A DNA stretch of 41,505 bases from Corynebacterium meitnerae (GTDB taxonomy: Bacteria > Actinomycetota > Actinomycetes > Mycobacteriales > Mycobacteriaceae). Shown one piece after another: positions 8,065-15,539 of the stretch. The position numbers and the translations under genes were made by a program. The notes beneath the pieces were generated by a model. That model had not been told where the DNA came from and searched no databases. It saw only the letters and a list, made by a program, of their open reading frames with translations. Each line of letters begins with the position of its first letter. Positions within the stretch are counted from its first letter, which is position 1. The DNA is taken from positions 1 to 41,505 of the forward strand of contig NZ_JAKMUS010000018.1 in NCBI RefSeq assembly GCF_027570075.1. The letters run 5' to 3'.

Positions 8065-8081
8065 GTTAACGACAGGTTAAC
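8065..8081. promoter_or_regulatory. Paired GTTAAC sites upstream of the 77-residue protein gene
   Basis: GTTAAC at 8065-8070 and 8076-8081 with a five-base gap mirrors the pair at 7891-7908. It lies about 110 bp upstream of the ATG at 8192. A shared operator for the divergent pair is inferred. Confidence 0.45.
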
Positions 8082-8121
8082 AAAGGGCGAACGAAAAGAT
8101 TTACCCTTGAGGCCTCGTCCA

Positions 8122-8186
8122 GGAGGTTCCCCTCCACGGAACGACTAAAACTCAATTTCATGGCTATCACGTTCAAGGAAAGGAGG
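8122..8186 (+). promoter_or_regulatory. Possible anti-Shine-Dalgarno switch in the leader of the 77-residue protein gene
   Basis: GGAGG (8122-8126), TTCC and CCTCC (8131-8135) form a tight hairpin. The same CCCCTCC strand could instead pair with the strong ribosome binding site AGGAGG at 8181-8186. The two pairings exclude each other, as in a translational switch. This is an inference from complementarity only; no known riboswitch class is recognised. Confidence 0.3.
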
Positions 8187-8195
8187 ATGCCATGA
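8160..8195 (+). CDS. Possible 11-residue leader peptide overlapping the next start codon
   Basis: The ATG at 8160 opens a frame reading MAITFKERRMP whose TGA (8193-8195) overlaps the ATG (8192-8194) of the downstream gene. Its codons run through that gene's ribosome binding site. A TAAAAC -10-like sequence ends eight bases upstream, so it could be read from a leaderless transcript. This would couple its translation to the next gene. It may also be chance. Confidence 0.25.
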   Translation: MAITFKERRMP

Positions 8196-8425
8196 TCGCA
8201 ATCAACAACATTTCCAAGGACTTGCACGCCCGTTTCGATGGTGTCGTGGGCGTACACGTTGTCGACGCTGTTTTTGAGGCAGTGCTCGCAGAGCACCTGG
8301 AGCGCGCGACGATCACCCAGTGGGTTCCGCTTCTCGCTGGCCGCGCCGCTGCAGAAGAGCTTGCTGGCATTGCGGACGGCACCCTCGACGCTGCTAAGTA
8401 CGGCGAGACCCTGATCGCCGCTTAA
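8192..8425 (+). CDS. Small three-helix-bundle dimerization-domain protein
   Basis: This 77-residue, mostly helical protein has no signal peptide or membrane segment. The stretch from RFDGVVGVHVVDAVFEAV to WVPLLAGRAAAEELAGI resembles the three-helix bundle dimerization domain usually found at the N-terminus of actinobacterial low-molecular-weight phosphatase/arsenate-reductase-like proteins. Here it stands alone, with no catalytic P-loop (CxxxxxR). A very strong AAAGGAGGA ribosome binding site supports the ATG at 8192, and a good terminator follows. The gene is therefore a single-gene transcript or nearly so. A role as an interaction partner or as an abundant small helical protein is open; the family match is from pattern memory. 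Confidence 0.7.
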   Translation: MIAINNISKDLHARFDGVVGVHVVDAVFEAVLAEHLERATITQWVPLLAGRAAAEELAGIADGTLDAAKYGETLIAA

Positions 8426-8456
8426 CTGGCCGCGAACAATCGCGACTTTGCCACGA

Positions 8457-8494
8457 GCCCTGGCCCGGATCGACTAACGGGTCAGGGCTTTTCG
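8457..8494 (+). terminator. Rho-independent terminator after the 77-residue protein gene
   Basis: AGCCCTGGCCCG pairs with CGGGTCAGGGCT (one G-T wobble) across a ten-base loop and is followed by TTTT. Confidence 0.85.
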
Positions 8495-8503
8495 CGTTCC
8501 CGA

Positions 8504-8580
8504 TGCACGATTCCCGGGAATCGTGCACACCCCCTCCTAAAACACCAGGACTGCTCTCGAATCCGGGGAGTTGGGGCACA
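8504..8580 (-). repeat. Dispersed two-palindrome element, copy 1
   Basis: Palindrome 1 (8504-8527) is a perfect 24-bp palindrome with half-site TGCACGATTCCC. The spacer carries CCAGGACTGCT (8546-8556), and palindrome 2 is degenerate (about 8556-8579, GGGGAGTTGGGGCAC). Read in reverse, it aligns with 34825-34901: same AGCAGTCCTGG, same GTTTTAG and same TGCACGATT-N6-AAT half-sites. Palindrome centres are 49 bp apart in both. It sits ten bases after a terminator, as REP/BIME-type elements do. Confidence 0.8.
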
Positions 8581-8684
8581 GTTCCGCTCGCACAAAAGCG
8601 AAAAGGGCGCGTTCGAGCGCCGAAAACCCGTCGGCAAGCGTGGACGCACTACGCTTAGGGCGAAACTCTATCTAGGCACCGAAA

Positions 8685-10640
8685 GTGAGACCTGTGGAAA
8701 CAACGACTGCAGTAGACGTCCTTCAGCGAGTGCTGATGCCGAAGAAGGGCGAACCGCACGATGTCCGCATGCTGTACCTCATTGAGGCGGAGCAGAATAA
8801 ACAGCGTTTGACATGGTCAGGCCGGACGAGCTTTAGCATGCACGCCGGTGAGGAAGTGTCGTTCGAGACGTATTTCAACGCTTTCCCGGCGTCGTACTGG
8901 CGCCGTTGGTCGCAGCTGGACACGGTCGTGCTGGCCATGGATGTTCAGGGCGCGGCGACGATCTCGGTGTACCGCTCCAAGCATGATGGCGTGCGCATCG
9001 CGGTCACGAACGTGGAGGCGAAGGACGCACGGGTGGAGATCCCGCTGAAGCTGGCCAACTTCGAGGACGGCGGCTGGTTGTGGTTCGACGTGAATGCGGA
9101 GGAAGACACCACGATCACCGGCGCCGGCTGGTTCGCGCCGCATGAGCCGAAGGAGCAGGTGCTCCCGGATGGCACGACGATTGCGCCGTCGGCGAAGAAG
9201 GTCGCGGTGGGTATTCCCACGTTTAACCGTCCGCGCGATGCGGTCAACGCGCTTCACGCACTGGCGGAGGACCCGGTGGTGCTGGAGGCGATCACGGATG
9301 TTCTGATGCCTGACCAGGGAAATCAGCACCCAGCGGATGAACCGGACTTCCAGGAAGCTGAAGCCAACCTTGGTGGAAAACTGAAAATCTTCCAGCAAGG
9401 CAACCTTGGTGGCTCCGGCGGCTACTCCCGCATCATGTACGAGGCGCTGAACCAGACGGACGCCCCGTTCATCCTGTACATGGACGATGACATCGCCATT
9501 GAGCCGGATTCGATCCTGCGCGCGGTGCAGGCGGCTCGTTACGCGAAGAGCCCGATCCTCGTCGGCGGCCAGATGCTGAACTTGCAGGATCGCAGCCAGT
9601 TGCGCACCACGGGTGAGACGGTGGATCCGAATATCTTCATGTTCTCCGCCGCGAAGCACGCCGTGTACGACCATGACTTTGCTAAGTACCCGCTCGGCTA
9701 CGTGGGCACGGAGGAAGAGGATCTTGACCCGCGCAAGACCACCTCGCGCCCGCTGCACCGCCGCATTGATGTGGATTACAACGGCTGGTGGATGAACCTC
9801 TTCCCGCGCGTGGTCGCGGAGAAGATGGGTCTGCCACTCCCGCTGTTCATTAAGTGGGACGACAACGAGTACGCCCTGCGCGCCAAGGAAGCAGGCTTTC
9901 CGACGGCTACCTGGCCCGGCGTCGCCATCTGGCACATGGCCTGGGCCGACAAGGACGATGCCATTGACTGGCAGGCGTACTTCCACATGCGCAACCGCCT
10001 CATCGTGGCCAGCATCTACGGCCCGGAGAATCCGGAGGCGATGCTGAAGAACATGCTGAAGTCCACGCTCAAGCACTACGTGTGCATGGAGTACTCCACC
10101 ATCGCGATCCAGAATGAGGCGATGAAGGACTTCCTCGCCGGCCCGGATCAGCTCTTCGACATCCTTGAATCCTCGTTACCTCGGATTCAAGGGATTCGCA
10201 AGGGCTTCTCCGATGCGCAGGTGCTGCCGTCCGCGGCGGACCTGCCAGCAGCAACAGGCGCGCCGGGCGTGCCGACGAATAAGATTGGCGGCCGTCTGGC
10301 CAAGATCAAGAAGATCCCGTGGGCCGCGAAATCCCTGCTCCACCTGCGTAAGCCGGAGGATCGCGCGCACTGGGAGGCACCGCAGCTCAACCTCACTGCC
10401 GAGGAGGCTCGCTGGTACACGCTGGCTCGCGTGGATTCCGCGACGGTGTCCACAGCGGGTGGCACGGGCGTGGCCTTCCGCAAACGTGACAAGGAACTGG
10501 CCAAGACTCTCCTGGATGAGCAGAAGCGCCTACGCGCCGAGATCAAGGACCGCTGGGCGGAGCTCAAGCGCACCTACCGCGAGGCACGACCGGAGCTGAC
10601 CAGCCATGAGAACTGGAAGAAGATCTTCGATGAGCAATAA
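8685..10640 (+). CDS. glfT2: Galactofuranosyltransferase GlfT2
   Basis: This is the bifunctional UDP-galactofuranose transferase that polymerises the galactan of arabinogalactan with alternating beta-(1,5) and beta-(1,6) linkages, on the cytoplasmic face of the membrane. The 651-residue length fits the family. The N-terminal beta-sandwich is followed by a GT-A domain (GIPTFNRPRDAVNALHALAED), the DDD metal site (D267-D269 in LYMDDDIAIEP), the catalytic WDDNEY (D392, D393) and H417 in IWHMAW. These align with D256, D371/D372 and H396 of the M. tuberculosis enzyme. A helical C-terminus follows. The start is one of two nearby GTGs (8685, 8694); neither has a clear ribosome binding site, and a TATCTA hexamer at 8669 suggests a very short leader. 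It is first in the envelope operon and overlaps the next gene by 11 bp. Confidence 0.95.
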   Translation: MRPVETTTAVDVLQRVLMPKKGEPHDVRMLYLIEAEQNKQRLTWSGRTSFSMHAGEEVSFETYFNAFPASYWRRWSQLDTVVLAMDVQGAATISVYRSKHDGVRIAVTNVEAKDARVEIPLKLANFEDGGWLWFDVNAEEDTTITGAGWFAPHEPKEQVLPDGTTIAPSAKKVAVGIPTFNRPRDAVNALHALAEDPVVLEAITDVLMPDQGNQHPADEPDFQEAEANLGGKLKIFQQGNLGGSGGYSRIMYEALNQTDAPFILYMDDDIAIEPDSILRAVQAARYAKSPILVGGQMLNLQDRSQLRTTGETVDPNIFMFSAAKHAVYDHDFAKYPLGYVGTEEEDLDPRKTTSRPLHRRIDVDYNGWWMNLFPRVVAEKMGLPLPLFIKWDDNEYALRAKEAGFPTATWPGVAIWHMAWADKDDAIDWQAYFHMRNRLIVASIYGPENPEAMLKNMLKSTLKHYVCMEYSTIAIQNEAMKDFLAGPDQLFDILESSLPRIQGIRKGFSDAQVLPSAADLPAATGAPGVPTNKIGGRLAKIKKIPWAAKSLLHLRKPEDRAHWEAPQLNLTAEEARWYTLARVDSATVSTAGGTGVAFRKRDKELAKTLLDEQKRLRAEIKDRWAELKRTYREARPELTSHENWKKIFDEQ

Positions 10641-11136
10641 AGAAGTAGACGTCCTGCGCGCAATCCAAGCACAGCTTTACGACGCCCCCGGTGTCCTCCC
10701 CACCGCCCGCGGCCTGAGTCACTTCGGTGAGCACGCGCTGGGGTGGATGGGCATCTCAGCAGCGGGTGCGGCTGTGGATGAGAAGCGTCGCCGGAAGTGG
10801 TTGGCCATGGGTGCTGGCGCTTTCACGGCGCACACGGCATCCGTGGTGATCAAGCGCATTGTTCGGCGCCGTCGCCCGCATGATCCCAGGATCAAGGTGG
10901 GCGTGGGTACGCCGTCGAGGTTGAGCTTTCCGAGTTCGCACGCGACGTCGACAAGCGCTGCGATGGTGCACCTTGCAGACATCACTGGCTCCAAACTGCC
11001 GTATCTGGGAATTCCCATTATGATGACGTCCCGCATGGTTCTGGGCGTGCACTATCCCACGGACACCCTGGCGGGAGCGCTGCTGGGTGCCGGGGTGGCG
11101 CGAGCCGCGATTGAGATTGAGAGGCAGACAGCATGA
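10630..11136 (+). CDS. PAP2-family phosphatase (Rv3807c-like)
   Basis: This 168-residue membrane protein carries the PAP2 signature: KRIVRRRRPHDP (K-x6-RP), FPSSHATSTSA (PSxxH) and SRMVLGVHYPTDTLAG (SR-x5-H-x3-D). The equivalent M. tuberculosis gene Rv3807c lies in the same place and is thought to remove the 5-phosphate from decaprenylphosphoryl-5-phosphoribose during DPA synthesis. The start is taken as the ATG at 10630 (MSNKEVDV), 11 bp inside glfT2; the frame is also open to 10606. It shares an ATGA overlap with the next gene, so it is translationally coupled to the phosphoribosyltransferase that makes its likely substrate. Confidence 0.9.
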   Translation: MSNKEVDVLRAIQAQLYDAPGVLPTARGLSHFGEHALGWMGISAAGAAVDEKRRRKWLAMGAGAFTAHTASVVIKRIVRRRRPHDPRIKVGVGTPSRLSFPSSHATSTSAAMVHLADITGSKLPYLGIPIMMTSRMVLGVHYPTDTLAGALLGAGVARAAIEIERQTA

Positions 11137-12131
11137 CCGAGCCGAAGACCCCTCCTTTGCAGGAAGAGCCGTTTTTGAAGTCTGAGCCCCACACCGAGGG
11201 CGTGGATTACAACCGGAAGAAGACTCCGCCGAAGAACCTGCCCGACGCGATGATCAAGGGCCTTCGCCCGAAGCAGTGGGTGAAGAACGTCCTGGTTCTG
11301 GCGGCGCCTTTGGCTGCGGGCACGGAATCCTTCACGTCCCGCACCGTGTGGGATATTGCGCTGGCGTTCATTGTTTTCTGCTTCGGTGCGTCTTCGATCT
11401 ACCTGGTCAATGACGCGCGCGATGTGGAGGCTGACCGCGCGCACCCGACGAAGCGTTTCCGCCCGATCGCCTCGGGCATGCTGCCGATCGGTTTGGCGTA
11501 TGCGATGGCAGTGATACTCATCGCGCTGGCCATCGGCCTGTCCTTCCTGGCCTCTGATGGTTGGGCGCTGTCAATCGTGATCGGCGTGTACATCGCGCTG
11601 CAGCTGGGCTACTGCTTCGGCTGGAAGCACATCCCGGTGATTGATATTGCGCTGGTGTCCTCCGGCTTCATGCTGCGCGCGATGGCGGGTGGTGTCGCTG
11701 CGGACATCGAGCTTTCCCAGTGGTTCCTGCTGGTTGCCGCGTTTGGTTCGCTGTTCATGGCCTCCGGTAAGCGCTACGCGGAGCTGCTGCTGGCGGAGCG
11801 CACGGGTGCGAAGATCCGCAAGTCGCTGCAGGGCTACACCCAGACCTACCTGCGTTTCGTATGGACACTGTCCGCCACCGCCGTGGTCATGTCCTACGCG
11901 CTGTGGGGCTTTACGCTTTCGGACGGCGTGGCCCCCGCTGAAGGCCTCTGGTACCAGATCTCTATGGTCCCGTTCATTATCGCGATCCTGCGCTACGCTG
12001 CTGAGGTAGATAGCGGTAACGGTGGTGCACCGGATGAGATCGCGCTGGAAGATCGTGTGCTGCAGAGGCTTGCTCTGCTGTGGATCTTCACCATCGTGAT
12101 GGCCGTCTATATCGTGCCAGCCATCAGTTAA
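11133..12131 (+). CDS. ubiA: Decaprenyl-phosphate phosphoribosyltransferase (UbiA family, Rv3806c-like)
   Basis: This enzyme joins 5-phosphoribosyl pyrophosphate to decaprenyl phosphate, the first committed step toward the arabinofuranose donor DPA. The 332 residues hold about eight or nine membrane segments. The first UbiA aspartate motif is NDARDVEAD at residues 93-101, and the second conserved region is seen as SGKRYAELLLAERTGA. A hydrophilic N-terminus of about 45 residues leads to IKGLRPKQWVKNVLVLAAP, typical of this subfamily. The ATG overlaps the PAP2 stop (ATGA), and aftB begins ten bases after the stop. This is the target pathway of ethambutol-resistance mutations in mycobacteria. 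Confidence 0.93.
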   Translation: MTEPKTPPLQEEPFLKSEPHTEGVDYNRKKTPPKNLPDAMIKGLRPKQWVKNVLVLAAPLAAGTESFTSRTVWDIALAFIVFCFGASSIYLVNDARDVEADRAHPTKRFRPIASGMLPIGLAYAMAVILIALAIGLSFLASDGWALSIVIGVYIALQLGYCFGWKHIPVIDIALVSSGFMLRAMAGGVAADIELSQWFLLVAAFGSLFMASGKRYAELLLAERTGAKIRKSLQGYTQTYLRFVWTLSATAVVMSYALWGFTLSDGVAPAEGLWYQISMVPFIIAILRYAAEVDSGNGGAPDEIALEDRVLQRLALLWIFTIVMAVYIVPAIS

Positions 12132-12141
12132 GATACTCCGC

Positions 12142-13953
12142 ATGGAAAAAAGCGCCCGTTTATCGCTGCTGCTGTCAGCGCTCGTAGCGGGCGCTTTCGC
12201 ATTCTGGGGTGGCTTTAGCCGCCGTTGGATGAGTGATGACGGGCTCATCGTCCTGCGCACGGTCCGCAACATCTTGGCTGGCAACGGCCCAGTGTTCAAT
12301 ATCGGCGAGCGCGTTGAGGCCAACACTTCCACGTTGTGGCAGTACCTCATTGTTGCCTTCTCCTGGGTGCCCGGGATGCGGCTGGAGGATGTGGCGATGT
12401 GGCTCGCTCTCATCTTCACCGTCATCGCCGCGGTGGTGGGCACCATTGCCGCGGGCAAGCTGTGGGGGCAGCACATGGTGTTGCCGTTTGGCATCATCAT
12501 CTACCTGGCGCTGCCGCCGGCACGGGACTTTGCCACCTCCGGTCTGGAGTGGGGACTGTCCCTGGCGTGGCTGGCGGTGTGGTTCGCGCTGCTGGTGCGG
12601 TGGGCTGAGGATTCGGAGAGAACATCTGCCCTGTACTGGCTCGCCTTCTGGGCCGGCCTCTCATGGCTGGTGCGACCCGAGTTGGCCTTGTACGGCGGGC
12701 TCACCGGTGTGCTGCTGCTGGCGCTGAACCGCCGCAACTGGCGCCGTATCGGCGGCATCCTGGCCGCAGCCCTGCCGCTGCCGGGCGCCTACGAAATCTT
12801 CCGCATGGGCTACTACGGCCTACTCACGCCCCACACGGCGGTGGCCAAGTCCGCCTCCGAATCGGCGTGGCGCACGGGTGCCGTCTACGTGTGGGACACG
12901 ATGCGCCCGTACGGTTTGTGGCTGCCACTCATCGTGGCCTTCGCTTTCGGCGCGTGGTTTGTGTACCAGCGCGCGGGCAAGCAAGCACTCGTGGCCATCC
13001 TGGCTTTCGGCTGCGGGGCGCTACACCTTATATATGTGGTGAAAGTGGGCGGGGACTTCATGCACGGCCGCATGGTGCTGCTCCCACTGTTCGCCATGTT
13101 GCTGCCAGTCATGGCGGTGCCCCTCACCGTGGTCACGGGTGTGGCCACCACGGGCCTAGTCATCTGGGCTGGGCTGGTGATCCAGCGCAGCCACGACCTT
13201 GGATTCGACCCGTTTGATAAGAACCCCATCACTCTGACCATCGTGGACGAACGCGAATTCTGGACGGCGGTCCTCCTGCGCGAATCCGGCAACCCGCCAC
13301 GCTACGCTGAGGACTTCCTCGCCAGCGACATGATGACCAACTGGACGGATGTGTGGGATAAAGCGCTTATCGACGACTCCCGCACCGCCGCCTTAAGCCT
13401 CATCCTCGTCCAAGAGGACCCGAACGTTTTCCAATGGGAACCGCGCGCCCGCATGACCGGTGAAGACGCCCAGACGGACCTGGGGCAGATGCCGATCACG
13501 GCCTACCACGTCAATTTGGGCATGACGGGCATGAACGCCAGCCTGGACGCCCGCGTCCTCGACTCTGTTGGACTGACCACGCCACTGGCTGCACGCCAGC
13601 CGAGGGAACCCGGCGGGCGTATCGGCCACGACAAGCACCTGCCGTTGCACTGGCAAATGGCGGATACGGGGGTGGATGTGGAGGAGTTGCCGGAGTACGT
13701 CGATAAGCAACTTGTACGTCAAGCTCGCGCGGCGCTGCGCACGCCTGAGATCAACGAGCTTCTGGCCACCTACCGCGAACCGATGAGCGCCAAGCGATTT
13801 GTGAAGAACATGGGCTGGGCACTGACAAAGGGCCGCACGATGGAAGTGAATGACAACCCGGATGTCTACCTTGATCCGGACACCCTCGAGCGCATCGCCG
13901 CCGGCGAAGACGTGGGGCTTCACGGGCCGCGCGTGTACTGGTCCGGCCAATAA
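12142..13953 (+). CDS. aftB: Terminal beta-(1,2)-arabinofuranosyltransferase AftB
   Basis: This GT-C type (GT89) membrane enzyme adds the terminal beta-(1,2)-linked arabinofuranose residues of arabinan, which later carry mycolates. The 603 residues comprise about nine or ten N-terminal membrane segments and a soluble C-terminal periplasmic domain from about residue 370. An acidic pair (D32, D33 in RRWMSDDGLIVLRT) lies in the first external loop, where C-type enzymes place the catalytic base. GERVEANTSTLWQYLI is characteristic of the family. The gene is in the AftB position of the conserved locus, ten bases after ubiA, and the start ATG is followed by a typical short Lys/Arg N-terminus. The downstream spacer has its own promoter-like features. 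Confidence 0.92.
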   Translation: MEKSARLSLLLSALVAGAFAFWGGFSRRWMSDDGLIVLRTVRNILAGNGPVFNIGERVEANTSTLWQYLIVAFSWVPGMRLEDVAMWLALIFTVIAAVVGTIAAGKLWGQHMVLPFGIIIYLALPPARDFATSGLEWGLSLAWLAVWFALLVRWAEDSERTSALYWLAFWAGLSWLVRPELALYGGLTGVLLLALNRRNWRRIGGILAAALPLPGAYEIFRMGYYGLLTPHTAVAKSASESAWRTGAVYVWDTMRPYGLWLPLIVAFAFGAWFVYQRAGKQALVAILAFGCGALHLIYVVKVGGDFMHGRMVLLPLFAMLLPVMAVPLTVVTGVATTGLVIWAGLVIQRSHDLGFDPFDKNPITLTIVDEREFWTAVLLRESGNPPRYAEDFLASDMMTNWTDVWDKALIDDSRTAALSLILVQEDPNVFQWEPRARMTGEDAQTDLGQMPITAYHVNLGMTGMNASLDARVLDSVGLTTPLAARQPREPGGRIGHDKHLPLHWQMADTGVDVEELPEYVDKQLVRQARAALRTPEINELLATYREPMSAKRFVKNMGWALTKGRTMEVNDNPDVYLDPDTLERIAAGEDVGLHGPRVYWSGQ

Positions 13954-13969
13954 CTGGAAAAGATGAGAA

Positions 13970-13994
13970 CGCGATTGATAACATCGCGGTAACA
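13970..13994. promoter_or_regulatory. Inverted repeat and RTAACA direct repeat before the first mycolyltransferase
   Basis: CGCGAT (13970-13975) pairs with ATCGCG (13983-13988) across seven bases. Overlapping it, ATAACA (13978-13983) and GTAACA (13989-13994) are direct repeats with an 11-bp period. This resembles the direct-repeat site of the envelope regulator MtrA in C. glutamicum, but the assignment is tentative. It may alternatively be a weak terminator of aftB. Confidence 0.35.
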
Positions 13995-14064
13995 CTTTGC
14001 AGAAAACCTGCGACATACCGGGGTGTAATCCCGAAATCTTCCTGAAGATCTGATTGGTGAAAAC

Positions 14065-15075
14065 ATGAACGCGACCCTCTCTCTGCGCCGCGCCCTGATC
14101 GCGCTGGTCACAGCTGTTGTAGCGGCGATGAGCATGATGCTTGTTGCACCGAACGAGGCACAGGCCAATCCGCGCGGCTGGCTCCGCCCCGACGCAACCG
14201 GTCACTGCGACTGGGACCCGGTGCGCTACTGGGTTCAGCGCTGTGATGTCTGGTCCCCGTCGATGAACCGCAACATCCCGGTACAGATCGTCCCGGCTGC
14301 CCGTGGTGGCAACGCCGGCCTGTACCTGCTTGATGGCCTGCGCGCGACGGAGAGGACCAACGCCTGGTTCCAAGACGTCAATGCTGCCGCTGTCTACGAG
14401 AACTCCAACATCACCCTGGTTGCCCCGGTTGGTGGCGAGGGCTCCTTCTACGCCGACTGGACCGCTGACCCGAAGTACGGCAACGGCAAGGTCTACCGCT
14501 GGGAGACCTTCCTCACCCGTGAGCTGCCGGGCTACCTGCAGCAGCACTTCGGTGTCGCACCGAACAACAACTCCATCATCGGCCTGTCCATGGGTGGCAC
14601 CGCCGCCATGAACCTGGCCTCCAAGCACCCGGGCCAGTTCCGTCAGGTGCTCAGCTTCTCCGGTTACCTGACCACCACGCTGCCGGGCATGCAGACCCTG
14701 CTGCGCGTGGCACTGCTGGATGCCGGCGGCTACAACCTGAACGCTATGTACGGCTCCCTGCTCAGCCCGGCACGTTTTGAGAACGATCCGTTCCTGAACA
14801 TGCACGGCCTGCGCAACTCCGACGTCTACGTCTCCGCTGCCAGCGGTGTCCCGGGTCCGGCTGACGGCAAGTACCTGCCGCAGCACCAGATCGCCGGCTC
14901 CCTGCTCGAGTTCGGTGCCATGGCCTCCACCCGCGTGTGGGAAGGCAAGGCCCGCGCCACCGGCCTCCGCATGACCACCGACTACCCGGCAGTTGGCCTG
15001 CACAACTGGGATGAGTTCGGCGGCCAGCTGGTCAAGACCAAGGCGCGCGTGCTCAACCACATGAACGCGTGGTAA
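14065..15075 (+). CDS. Secreted mycolyltransferase (antigen 85 / Cmt family)
   Basis: This exported esterase-D-fold enzyme transfers mycolyl groups between trehalose monomycolate molecules or to arabinogalactan. The 336 residues begin with a Sec signal peptide (SLRRALIALVTAVVAAMSMM, cleavage likely after NEAQA). The nucleophile is S175 in GLSMGGTAA and the histidine of the triad is H313 in GLHNWDEF. GLYLLDGLRA and GGEGSFYADW are typical of corynebacterial mycolyltransferases. There is no C-terminal extension, unlike its neighbour at 15572. It is preceded by a 111-bp spacer with regulatory-looking repeats and followed by a strong terminator, so it is probably its own transcription unit. The position corresponds to fbpA in mycobacteria. 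Confidence 0.93.
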   Translation: MNATLSLRRALIALVTAVVAAMSMMLVAPNEAQANPRGWLRPDATGHCDWDPVRYWVQRCDVWSPSMNRNIPVQIVPAARGGNAGLYLLDGLRATERTNAWFQDVNAAAVYENSNITLVAPVGGEGSFYADWTADPKYGNGKVYRWETFLTRELPGYLQQHFGVAPNNNSIIGLSMGGTAAMNLASKHPGQFRQVLSFSGYLTTTLPGMQTLLRVALLDAGGYNLNAMYGSLLSPARFENDPFLNMHGLRNSDVYVSAASGVPGPADGKYLPQHQIAGSLLEFGAMASTRVWEGKARATGLRMTTDYPAVGLHNWDEFGGQLVKTKARVLNHMNAW

Positions 15076-15097
15076 TTGAATCGCCCGCGTGATCGGG

Positions 15098-15140
15098 ATC
15101 CCTTTCAGTCCTCTTAGGGGCTGGGAGGGATTTTTTGTTG
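15098..15140 (+). terminator. Rho-independent terminator after the first mycolyltransferase
   Basis: ATCCCT, CAGTCC, a short loop, GGGGCTG and AGGGAT form an interrupted stem followed by TTTTTT. Confidence 0.85.
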
Positions 15141-15420
15141 GGGCTCGTTTGAGCGGGGGCGGGGGCTTTCATCTTTTAAGGGCCACCTCTCGAGGAGGCC
15201 TACGACGAACTCCCCGGAGTTGGTCGTGCGTCCTGCGGTTTTGTCGAAATCCTGTAGCGTTTCCGGAAGTGTGTCGTAGCGGTCCCGTCGGATGGTCAGG
15301 CCAGACCGGGCCGGGTCGGGACCAGGCCGGGGCCGAAAAAGACCCCAACAAACACGCGATCACCACTAAACCCACAATTCACACCTTTCACTCGGCGTGT
15401 CTCCAGGGTAAAGTCTCAAG
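15141..15420. other. Non-coding, palindrome-rich spacer
   Basis: No convincing gene lies between the terminator at 15140 and the promoter at 15421. An open frame at 15089-15430 has no ribosome binding site and an unlikely composition. The stretch holds several dyads: GGCCACCTC/GAGGAGGCC at 15181-15200, a diverged two-palindrome element at 15202-15275, and GGTCCCG (15281-15287) with CGGGACC (15317-15323) enclosing GGTC/GACC. A structured RNA is possible, but no known family is recognised. Confidence 0.6.
15202..15275 (+). repeat. Dispersed two-palindrome element, diverged copy
   Basis: Palindrome 2 equivalent: ACGACGAACTCC/GGAGTTGGTCGT (15202-15227, one mismatch). GTCCTGCGGTTTT follows, matching GTCCTGGGGTTTT of the 34825 copy. 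Palindrome 1 equivalent is centred on TTTCCGGAAG (about 15264). The centres are 50 bp apart, against 49 in the other copies. Sequence identity is low, so the assignment rests on architecture plus the GTCCTG-GGTTTT block. Confidence 0.5.
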
Positions 15421-15450
15421 TGAAACTTAAACTTCATGCCACAACATAAT
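15421..15450 (+). promoter_or_regulatory. Promoter of the LGFP-repeat mycolyltransferase gene
   Basis: TGAAAC (15421-15426), an 18-bp spacer and CATAAT (15445-15450) make a fair sigma-A-type promoter. The predicted start near 15457 leaves a leader of about 115 nt holding two hairpins: CCTAGGGG/CCCCTGGG (15467-15489) and CTGTTTTT/AAAAACAG (15517-15524 with 15532-15539). Confidence 0.5.
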
Positions 15451-15516
15451 GAAGCAGCCGGCCCGGCCTAGGGGAGGGGAACCCCTGGGGTGGTGAGCTC
15501 CGGTTATTTTCCGTAC

Positions 15517-15539
15517 CTGTTTTTCTGAGTGAAAAACAG
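15517..15539 (+). promoter_or_regulatory. 5'-leader hairpin upstream of the LGFP-repeat mycolyltransferase
   Basis: CTGTTTTT and AAAAACAG pair perfectly over a seven-base loop (CTGAGTG), ending 32 bases before the ATG at 15572. A second GC-rich hairpin (15467-15489) lies just upstream. Such leaders often stabilise abundant envelope-protein mRNAs; that role is inferred. Confidence 0.45.

Noticed and set aside
15089..15430. 113-codon plus-strand frame in the spacer after the first mycolyltransferase
   Set aside because: It begins inside a terminator hairpin, has no ribosome binding site, and its composition follows the palindromes of the spacer.
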